Origin: Candidatus Solibacter sp.
GTDB lineage: Bacteria > Acidobacteriota > Terriglobia > Bryobacterales > Bryobacteraceae
Reading direction: 5' to 3'
NCBI GenBank assembly: GCA_017883355.1
Contig: JADGNS010000277.1
Location: 1-6,664 of the forward strand
Length of the DNA stretch: 6,664 bases
A program made the position numbers and the translations under genes. The first letter of the stretch is position 1; each line of letters starts with the position of its first letter. Below the pieces are notes generated by a model. The model was not told where the DNA came from and ran no database searches. It saw only the letters and a program-made list of their open reading frames with translations. This document shows, piece by piece, positions 1 to 5,096 of the stretch.

Positions 1-705
1 AGGGCCCGCATCCAGGGTCCAGGGCTCGTCGCTAGGGTGACACTCCATGGTGAGCGATGGGTCGAGAGCGCCGCTACAGGCCACGCCGGGCAGGTACGCC
101 CTGAAGCCGCCGCCATTGACGCGCAGATGACCGCGCAGGTCGCGGGGCCAGGGCCGCGACGGCGTGAGCGGCAGGGATTGGGCCGCACTCTCCAGGCGAA
201 GGCTGACGCTGGAAGGCGAAAGCACCAGAATTCCAGGGCCGAGCAGGACCACGTCCAGAATCGGCTCTTCCTGTTCCCAGACCAGCTTCTTTTCCAGTGT
301 GACGGCGGAACCGGTGGGCGCCCCTGCTGGTGCGGTGCGCTTCCAGGAGGCGATCCAGACCTGGAGGTCGTCGCCCTTGCGCGCCTCTTCCACCAGCAGA
401 AACTGCGAGGGATTGGAGGAGACGGTGAGGCGGGCCTCCACTACCGGCGCAATCTCGGTGACGCGCCCGCCGCCTTCGCGCACCGCGGCGTCGAACGCCA
501 GGCGGGCCTGGTTGAAATCGCCGGAAGCGAGCGGAGCCAGGTTACGCCAACTGACCGATACCGGCTCTCCGCGCCCTGCAAACGCAACGGTTTTCCGCGC
601 CAGTTCGCGTACCGCGCCGCCCAGATCGTCAGCGGCCGGAGCGTCCAAAGGCAGGAGGATCAGGAGCGCGGAGAGGACCGCGGAGCCTTTCACGCCCGCG
701 ATCAT
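1..705 (-). CDS. Secreted protein, N-terminal part (gene runs off left edge)
   Basis: This frame is open from an ATG at 705 to the window edge, giving 235 residues with no stop. The N-terminus is a clear signal peptide: one Lys at position 6, a hydrophobic stretch of Leu, Ile, Val and Ala at about 9-20, then a probable signal-peptidase I site near APAA at 22-25. The mature part begins with a helical stretch, continues into beta-rich sequence, and has a cysteine pair near 208 and 218. From memory it resembles the N-terminal region of large exported proteins in Solibacter-like Acidobacteria that carry FG-GAP/VCBS propeller repeats further on; those repeats would lie outside the window, so this is only a suggestion. 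The start is favoured because its ATG overlaps the stop of the upstream 47-aa gene (ATGA), and there is no obvious Shine-Dalgarno sequence, which suggests translational coupling. The reality of the gene is well supported; its function is not. Confidence 0.78.
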   Translation of the reverse strand, partial: MIAGVKGSAVLSALLILLPLDAPAADDLGGAVRELARKTVAFAGRGEPVSVSWRNLAPLASGDFNQARLAFDAAVREGGGRVTEIAPVVEARLTVSSNPSQFLLVEEARKGDDLQVWIASWKRTAPAGAPTGSAVTLEKKLVWEQEEPILDVVLLGPGILVLSPSSVSLRLESAAQSLPLTPSRPWPRDLRGHLRVNGGGFRAYLPGVACSGALDPSLTMECHPSDEPWTLDAGP

Positions 706-845
706 AGCACATCGTGGGACAGGCCTCCGGGCCTGCCGCCTTTACTCATGAGCCGCACCACGCCGCGCAGGCAGCCGCGTGCCACCAGGAATGAAACGGG
801 CAGCGAGATGGCCGCCATCAGAATCCAGGCAATCAGGTTTTCCAT
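702..845 (-). CDS. Small single-span membrane protein, 47 aa
   Basis: This is a short gene of unknown function. The ATG at 845 is preceded by an AAGGGG Shine-Dalgarno sequence about 7 nt away and lies 13 nt after the stop of the L,D-transpeptidase gene. The stop overlaps the next start by 4 nt (ATGA). The product begins MENLIAWILM and has one hydrophobic helix over about residues 4-22, then a basic segment with Arg at 23, 27 and 31. This fits a single transmembrane segment with a cytoplasmic basic tail. The last 12 or so residues (glycine-rich, ending LSHDVL) are encoded by a REP-like hairpin, so the original C-terminus may have been altered by insertion of that element. Its position between an envelope enzyme and a secreted protein suggests a membrane or envelope role, which is inference only. 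Confidence 0.68.
   Translation of the reverse strand: MENLIAWILMAAISLPVSFLVARGCLRGVVRLMSKGGRPGGLSHDVL
714..737. repeat. REP-like hairpin at the junction of two genes
   Basis: The plus strand reads GTGGGACAGGCC, a 4-nt loop, then GGCCTGCC. A perfect 6-bp stem forms between 720-725 and 730-735, and the flanking G718/C737 can also pair across one mismatch. The GTGG head and GACAG core match the two hairpins at 3722-3810. It lies inside the 3' end of the 47-aa gene, just before the start codon of the secreted-protein gene. Membership in the same repeat family is inferred from the shared head and architecture. Confidence 0.55.
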
Positions 846-858
846 ATGGGTTCCCCTT

Positions 859-1443
859 TTACTGTCCGGCGGGTTCGCCGGCGGCGGCGACCAGCGACGG
901 CGCGCCGAAGAGGCGCGCGATTTCGGGAGTGCGTTCGTCGTAGAGTTCCACCTGGTCGCCGACGGCTACCATTTTGAAGAGTTCTTCGACTTCGCGATTG
1001 CGCATGCGGATGCAACCGTGCGAGGCGTTGCGGCCGATGGAAGCCGGCCGGTTAGTGCCGTGAATGCCGTAGCCCTTGCGGCTCAAGCCAAGCCACCGTG
1101 TGCCCAGCGGATTGCATTTGCCGGGGGGCACGATCTTGCCCTTGGTGTACCAGGTGGGGTCGGCGATGCTGTTGACGATCTGGTAGATGCCCGTGGGGCT
1201 GGGCGATTTCGGCGCGCCCACCGCGGTTTCGAAGATGCGCACGATGCGGTCGCCTTCGACCACTGCCAGTTTGCGGTCCGCTATGCTGACCACGATGCGG
1301 CGGGCGGGGCGCGAGGAGTTGTCCTGGGCCAGGGCCTCAGCAGCCGCCATCAGCATGACGCCGGTGAGCGCCGCCATCCCCCTGAACTGATCTTTGATCT
1401 GATCTTTGAACTGATCTTTGATTTGATCTTCGAATCTGAGCAT
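859..1443 (-). CDS. L,D-transpeptidase, YkuD family, exported
   Basis: This 194-aa protein has the complete YkuD catalytic signature: His128 in IHGTN and Cys144 in SHGCIRM, followed by Arg146. Enzymes of this family form peptidoglycan 3-3 cross-links or attach proteins to peptidoglycan outside the cytoplasmic membrane, using the Cys as nucleophile. The domain spans about 48-168 and starts with the typical RIVVSIADRKLAV strands; the PTGIYQI segment is also typical. A hydrophobic stretch at about 23-38 ending AEALAQ looks like a signal peptide or anchor. It is preceded by an unusual charged N-region of tetrapeptide repeats (residues 4-20). The ATG at 1443 is chosen because GGAG lies 7 nt upstream; an in-frame GTG at 1461 lacks such support. 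It appears to be the first gene of an operon with the 47-aa protein and the secreted protein. Whether it cross-links peptidoglycan or anchors a protein cannot be told from sequence. Confidence 0.92.
   Translation of the reverse strand: MLRFEDQIKDQFKDQIKDQFRGMAALTGVMLMAAAEALAQDNSSRPARRIVVSIADRKLAVVEGDRIVRIFETAVGAPKSPSPTGIYQIVNSIADPTWYTKGKIVPPGKCNPLGTRWLGLSRKGYGIHGTNRPASIGRNASHGCIRMRNREVEELFKMVAVGDQVELYDERTPEIARLFGAPSLVAAAGEPAGQ
1383..1435. repeat. 12-bp in-frame tandem repeat in the L,D-transpeptidase N-terminus
   Basis: There are four consecutive 12-bp units at 1388-1399, 1400-1411, 1412-1423 and 1424-1435, with a partial unit before them at 1383-1387. The plus-strand consensus is TGATCTTTGAWC, with few changes between units. 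On the coding strand each unit gives a tetrapeptide of the form [F/I][E/K]DQ. Because the unit is a multiple of three, copy-number change would alter length without breaking the frame. Confidence 0.9.
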
Positions 1444-1498
1444 CTTAATTCTCCGGACCACGCGGAGACAAGATGCAGGAAAGTGACCAGACTATAAA
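1436..1498 (-). promoter_or_regulatory. Probable promoter and ribosome binding site of the L,D-transpeptidase operon
   Basis: On the minus strand a TATAGT hexamer (1496-1491) is a good -10 element. It sits in the most AT-rich stretch of the window and would start transcription near 1484, about 40 nt before the ATG. No good -35 lies at 16-18 bp spacing. A perfect TTGACA occurs further up at 1541-1536 but is too far away to pair with it. GGAG at 1454-1451 is the Shine-Dalgarno sequence. Confidence 0.4.
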
Positions 1499-1526
1499 TA
1501 ATTGAAAACACTTGCTTTATGTAACC

Positions 1527-1553
1527 CATGTGACGTGTCAAATCAGACACATG
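1527..1553. promoter_or_regulatory. Inverted repeat upstream of the L,D-transpeptidase gene
   Basis: CATGTG (1527-1532) is inverted as CACATG (1548-1553). Nested inside is GTGTC (1535-1539) with GACAC (1546-1550), separated by 6 nt. A minus-strand TTGACA overlaps the inner repeat. It lies about 20-45 bp after the response-regulator stop and upstream of the transpeptidase gene, so it may be an operator. It lacks a T tract, so it is a poor candidate terminator. The role is not proven. Confidence 0.3.
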
Positions 1554-1572
1554 TGCGCCAGCGAACACGCCG

Positions 1573-2244
1573 TTATCCGAAGACCGGCTCCTGCAGGCGA
1601 ATCACCTTTTTCTGAATGGCGTACTGCACCAGTTGCGCCTTATTGTGGATATCCAGCTTGCGCATCAAGTTGAATTTATGCGCCTCCACGGTCTTTACGC
1701 TGAGTTCGAAGCAACTGGCGATCTCTTTGACGGATTTGCCTTCGGCCAGCATTTTCAGAACCTCCCGCTCGCGCTTGGTGAGCGTGCCGAAACGGGGCTG
1801 GCGCGCCGGTCCACGGTTTTGCATGCGGAGATCGTCCACCAGCCGGGTAAGCAGGCGCGGGCTCAGGTAACTGCCGCCCCGGGAGACTTCCCGGATGGCG
1901 GTGACCAGTTGCTCCGCCGGACTGTCCTTGAGGACGTACCCACTGGCCCCTATATCGACGCACTCGGCCAGATAATCGTCATCGTCATACATGGAGAGGA
2001 AGACCACTTTGGTATCGGGGCGTTCCTTGCGAATCAGCCGCGTGGCCTCGAAGCTGCTCATACCGGGCATACCGATATCCATCAGGACAACGTCGGGCCT
2101 CACCTGCTGCGACAGCGCGACGGCATCCAGCGCGTTGCCGGACTCTCCGATCACTTCCATGTCGGATTCGGTGGCGAGCAGGGTGCGGATACCTTGCCGG
2201 AAAAGCGTATGATCGTCGGTCAGAAGGACTCTGATTTTTGACAT
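1573..2244 (-). CDS. Two-component response regulator, NarL/LuxR family
   Basis: The 223-aa product is a DNA-binding response regulator of standard length. The receiver domain (about 3-120) has the acidic pair Asp10/Asp11, phospho-acceptor Asp56 in VLMDIGMPG, Ser84 and the conserved Lys106 in YVLKDSP. A linker at about 120-152 leads to a LuxR-type helix-turn-helix at about 153-213, with the typical LTKREREVL and a recognition segment SVKTVEAHK. All key residues are present, so it should be phosphorylated by its partner kinase and then bind DNA. The ATG overlaps the stop of the upstream kinase gene by one base (TAATG), indicating co-transcription and coupled translation with its cognate kinase. 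Targets are unknown; the inverted repeat at 1527-1553 just downstream is a candidate site, by position only. Confidence 0.96.
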   Translation of the reverse strand: MSKIRVLLTDDHTLFRQGIRTLLATESDMEVIGESGNALDAVALSQQVRPDVVLMDIGMPGMSSFEATRLIRKERPDTKVVFLSMYDDDDYLAECVDIGASGYVLKDSPAEQLVTAIREVSRGGSYLSPRLLTRLVDDLRMQNRGPARQPRFGTLTKREREVLKMLAEGKSVKEIASCFELSVKTVEAHKFNLMRKLDIHNKAQLVQYAIQKKVIRLQEPVFG

Positions 2245-3674
2245 TAACTGACACCTTTTGCGAAAGCTCGCGGCAATTCCAGAATCACCGTGGCACCTTT
2301 TCCAGGCGCGCTCCGCAGCAGAAGCGTTCCACCCAGGAGCGCTGCCCGCTCCCGCATGCCCGACAATCCGAACGACAGGGGCTTTCCCTGTGCCCTTTCC
2401 GGACTGAAGCCGACACCATCGTCCCGGACGCTCAGCCTGATTTTCTTATCGGCTGAAACCAGTAGAAGCTTTACGGAGGTTGCCTGGGAGTGTTTGAGAA
2501 CATTCTGTAAGGCTTCCTTGGCAACCCTGTAGACGACCTCCTGTGCCTCCCCCGAAAGTCCGGCGATTCCCCGTGAAATACGTAAGCGCACACCGGCCGG
2601 CTGCTGTTTGCGGAAGCGCGCGGCAAGCTGGCGAAGCGCCGCCGTCAGGCCCAGCCGCTCCACTATCGCGGGGCTGAGCGCGGTGATGCAGCGCCGCAGT
2701 TCGCCCACCGTGCGCTCCGTGATGAGCCGTGCCTGCGCCAAGCGCGGGCGCAACGCGGACGGCGCATCCTTTTCCATCATTTCCAACTGCAGCCGCAACA
2801 GCACCAGCGATTGAGCCGCCTCATCGTGCAGTTCGCGTCCGATGCGCCGCCGCTCCTCCTCCTCGGCGCGGTGGGCTTCGGCTTCCAGGCGGCGCACCTC
2901 GCCCTGCATGCGGGTGCGTTCCATGGCTTCAAAGCAGCGCGCCCCGGCGGCGTGCAGCAGGGTCAGTTCGCGCGGCAGCCAGGGATAGGGCACATCGAAA
3001 CCCAACTGCAACAGCGCCACCTGCTGGATCGGGAACGACCAATAGGACGCGTGCGCCCCACGCATCGTGGGACAGGCGATGAGTGGCTCGTCGCTCCCGC
3101 CGTGTTGGATGTAGAGTGGACGGGCGAGTTTCCCGGCCGGCGGAGTGTCCAGTAATTGAAGCCGCCCGGAACGGGCGTGAAACGTGCGGGTGAGGATCGC
3201 CACCAGGCGCTCCAGCAAGTCCTCGAGGCCGTTGGCTTCGGCTTCCGCATGGTAGAGCCCGAAGAACGCCTGCGACTCGGCTTCGCGTACCTGGTAATAG
3301 GCCTGATTCAACGCCAGCCGCGTGACCAATTGCAGTTGCTCGCGAGGCGGCGCGAAGCCGCCGGCGAGGGCATGATCGAGCAGCGCGCCGAATTCGCCGA
3401 GAATTTCGCCGACCTCGGAGAGGGGGAGGTTCAGCCGGGCCAGCCGGCGGCCCTGATATTCCACTTGCTCCAGGAACTGGTCGAGCGTGCGCAACCGGCT
3501 GGCGGCGGCCGGGGTGATCGCCACCAGTGCGCGAATCTGCGCGTTATCGTAAGGACGCTGGCGCAGGAGGTTGCGGAACTGCCGGTCGAGACGATCGGCG
3601 AGCGGCCGTACAGAGCGCAGCAGGAGGCGCAAATGACGGCGCGCGCCGGTAGTGAATAAGGAATCGTTTTTCAT
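2244..3674 (-). CDS. Soluble sensor histidine kinase, HisKA_3 type
   Basis: The 476-aa product has no transmembrane segment, so it probably senses a cytoplasmic signal. Residues about 20-140 form an unrecognised, mostly helical N-terminal region. Residues about 150-255 look like a GAF-type sensory domain (LEDLLERLVAILTRTF, later LPRELTLLHAAG). A short charged coiled coil at about 255-280 leads to the HisKA_3 dimerisation domain with phospho-acceptor His283 in ELHDEAAQSL. The HATPase_c domain (about 375-470) shows the N box EALQNVLKH (Asn391), DDGVGF (418-423), GLSGMRERA and GKGA. It ends at the start codon of the response-regulator gene, and the two form a cognate pair. I chose the ATG at 3674 (MKNDSLF) because longer in-frame starts would read through the hairpin repeat at 3722-3810. 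The Shine-Dalgarno sequence is weak. The signal sensed is unknown. Confidence 0.94.
   Translation of the reverse strand: MKNDSLFTTGARRHLRLLLRSVRPLADRLDRQFRNLLRQRPYDNAQIRALVAITPAAASRLRTLDQFLEQVEYQGRRLARLNLPLSEVGEILGEFGALLDHALAGGFAPPREQLQLVTRLALNQAYYQVREAESQAFFGLYHAEAEANGLEDLLERLVAILTRTFHARSGRLQLLDTPPAGKLARPLYIQHGGSDEPLIACPTMRGAHASYWSFPIQQVALLQLGFDVPYPWLPRELTLLHAAGARCFEAMERTRMQGEVRRLEAEAHRAEEEERRRIGRELHDEAAQSLVLLRLQLEMMEKDAPSALRPRLAQARLITERTVGELRRCITALSPAIVERLGLTAALRQLAARFRKQQPAGVRLRISRGIAGLSGEAQEVVYRVAKEALQNVLKHSQATSVKLLLVSADKKIRLSVRDDGVGFSPERAQGKPLSFGLSGMRERAALLGGTLLLRSAPGKGATVILELPRAFAKGVS
3067..3094. repeat. Possible REP-like hairpin inside the kinase gene
   Basis: CATCGTGGGACAGGC (3063-3077) is identical over 15 bases to 710-724 at the other REP-like site. 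An 8-bp stem with one G/T pair follows: 3076-3083 with 3087-3094, loop of 3. The stem is placed differently from the other copies, and the sequence is coding (residues near 200-206 of the kinase). It could be an old insertion or chance. Confidence 0.28.
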
Positions 3675-3721
3675 GACGGTGCTCGAACAAAGACAGGCTA
3701 TTGATCCTGGGCGATCCCGAC

Positions 3722-3754
3722 GTGGGACAGACGATCGCCTTTTGTCGTCTGTCA
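3722..3754. repeat. REP-like hairpin unit 1 of an inverted doublet
   Basis: The 33-bp unit begins GTGG and contains GACAGACGA (3726-3734), perfectly complementary to TCGTCTGTC (3745-3753), with a 10-nt loop. It matches the reverse complement of 3778-3810 at 30 of 33 positions. A GTGG tetranucleotide in front of a hairpin resembles the head of REP elements that RAYT transposases recognise in other bacteria; no such transposase is in this window. Confidence 0.85.
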
Positions 3755-3777
3755 CCCGCGGTGGTTTGGCAAGGCAT

Positions 3778-3810
3778 TGACAGACCACGAAAGGCGATGG
3801 TCTGTCCCAC
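3778..3810. repeat. REP-like hairpin unit 2 of an inverted doublet
   Basis: This is the inverted copy of the unit at 3722-3754, separated from it by 23 nt. It has its own perfect 9-bp stem: GACAGACCA (3779-3787) with TGGTCTGTC (3798-3806). Two of the three differences from unit 1 fall at paired stem positions and keep the pairing, and the third is in the loop. The pair lies between the ankyrin gene and the kinase gene, where it could act as an mRNA 3' end or processing structure for the ankyrin transcript. There is no T tract of the kind that marks an intrinsic terminator. Confidence 0.85.
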
Positions 3811-3836
3811 CTGGTCTCTCATCTGCTCTATGCCAC

Positions 3837-5096
3837 TTAGCGGGCGCCGTGTTGCTTCAGGAGGGCGGCGGTTTCCTGGAAATCGTTCTTTTCGGCGGCG
3901 GCCAGGGGCGTGACGCCCGCCTTGTTCCTGGCGTTGATGTCGGCCCCGCGCGCCAGCAGCAGTTCCACCAGCGCCGTCCTGCCCCAGGCGGCGGCGTGAT
4001 AAAGCGGCGTGGCGCCGGATTCGGCATCGCGCGCCTCGCGGTCCGCGCCCTTGTCCAGCAGCAGCGCGGCTACTTCGCGGCGACCGCTCAGGGCGGCATT
4101 GTGCAGCGGTGTCGCGCCGTCTCCATCGCGCGCATTGACATCGGCTCCGTGTTGTAACAGCAAGGTGGCGAACGCAAGATTGCCTTTCAACGCCGCCTGG
4201 TGAAGCGGCGTGGCGCCGGATTTATCGCGGGCGTCCACGTTGGCGCCCTTCGCAATTAATAGATCGGCAATATCGGTCTGACCCTTTATAGCGGACTCGG
4301 TGAGCAGTGCGCCGATCTCCGCCGCGCCGGGTCCGGCGGCGGCAATCAGCAGCTCGAGCGCCTCCGCGTGGCGTCCGCGGGCGGCATTCTCGATGGGGCT
4401 GGCGCCGGATTTGTCGCGGAGTTTAGGATTGGCGCCACTGGCAAGCAATAGCGCCACCAGTTCGCGATGGCCCTTGCCGGCGGCCTCGTTGAGCGGGGTG
4501 GAGCCACTGACCGGGTCGGCCTGGTCCACCGGCGCGCCGTGCTCAATCAGCATCCGGGCGATTTCGCGGAAGCCGCGGCGGGCGGCCTCATCGAGTGGCG
4601 CCGAGCCGGCCTTGTCGCGGACATTGACTTCGGCGCCGCGAGAGATCAGTAACGCGGCCAGCGGCTGGTAACCGCGGTCCACGGCGAGGTGCAGCGGCGT
4701 GGCGCCGGAATTATCCGCCACGCGCACGTCCGCGCCGTGGGCCAGGAGCAGTTCGGCCATCGGAAGATCGTTCTTGATGCAGGCGTACGCCAGAGGCTGG
4801 GAGCCGCCCTCGGTGTGGCGGGCCTTGACGTTGGCGCCATGCTCCAGGAGGTACAGGGCGATTTCGCGATTGCCGCTCCAGGCCACGTCGTGCAAAGGAG
4901 TGGCGCCCATCTGGTCGGGCTGATTGACGTTGGCGCCGCCAGCGATCGCCTGCTTGACGCGCTCCAGATCGCCGGACATGACGGCGTCATGAAGGTCCGC
5001 GGCGGCGACCGGGCGACCGAGCAGCGCCAGCAGCATCACGATCCGGACTGGGTGGCTAACCCACGTATTGAACCTCTTCTTCCACTGCGATGCCAA
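3837..5096 (-). CDS. Ankyrin-repeat protein, probably exported
   Basis: The product is up to 419 aa, made of about twelve ankyrin repeats of 33-34 residues from residue 33 to the end, most with the G-ATPLH-AA-G and LLL--GAD-N-RD pattern. Repeats 7 and 8 (about 231-293) are degenerate: the TPLH turn is lost and replaced by an Ala/Gly-rich loop. There is no enzymatic domain, so it is probably a protein-binding scaffold. Residues 1-32 look like a signal peptide: Lys6, Lys7 and Arg8, then a hydrophobic segment ending VAAA. That reading needs a TTG start at 5096, which overlaps the 3' end of murB by 41 nt. The alternatives are GTG at 5039 or ATG at 5036, just after the murB stop; these would leave a short hydrophobic N-terminus without positive charges. 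It is probably co-transcribed with murB. The start is uncertain; the repeat architecture is certain. The binding partner is unknown. Confidence 0.9.
   Translation of the reverse strand: MASQWKKRFNTWVSHPVRIVMLLALLGRPVAAADLHDAVMSGDLERVKQAIAGGANVNQPDQMGATPLHDVAWSGNREIALYLLEHGANVKARHTEGGSQPLAYACIKNDLPMAELLLAHGADVRVADNSGATPLHLAVDRGYQPLAALLISRGAEVNVRDKAGSAPLDEAARRGFREIARMLIEHGAPVDQADPVSGSTPLNEAAGKGHRELVALLLASGANPKLRDKSGASPIENAARGRHAEALELLIAAAGPGAAEIGALLTESAIKGQTDIADLLIAKGANVDARDKSGATPLHQAALKGNLAFATLLLQHGADVNARDGDGATPLHNAALSGRREVAALLLDKGADREARDAESGATPLYHAAAWGRTALVELLLARGADINARNKAGVTPLAAAEKNDFQETAALLKQHGAR

Noticed and set aside
1443..1461. GTG start at 1461 for the transpeptidase.
   Set aside because: The ATG at 1443 has a properly spaced GGAG, which would lie inside the coding sequence if the GTG were used.
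37..1497. Long 486-codon plus-strand open frame.
   Set aside because: It is the shadow of three well-supported minus-strand genes (secreted protein, 47-aa protein, YkuD enzyme). Its translation is Arg/Ala/Gly-rich with no recognisable domain, and it has no Shine-Dalgarno sequence.
3675..3788. N-terminal extension of the kinase to an upstream in-frame start at 3788.
   Set aside because: The extra 38 residues would be translated from the inverted hairpin repeat and are Cys/Arg/Pro-rich, unlike the rest of the protein.
3722..3810. Intrinsic terminator for the ankyrin gene.
   Set aside because: The hairpins lack a following T tract and share sequence with hairpins elsewhere in the window, so a repeat family explains them better. 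An effect on mRNA ends remains possible.
3837..5000. Tandem DNA repeats of about 99-102 bp, at first sight an array.
   Set aside because: They are the coding periodicity of ankyrin repeats (for example AGCGGCGTGGCGCCGGA at 4003, 4204 and 4693), not a CRISPR or other non-coding array.
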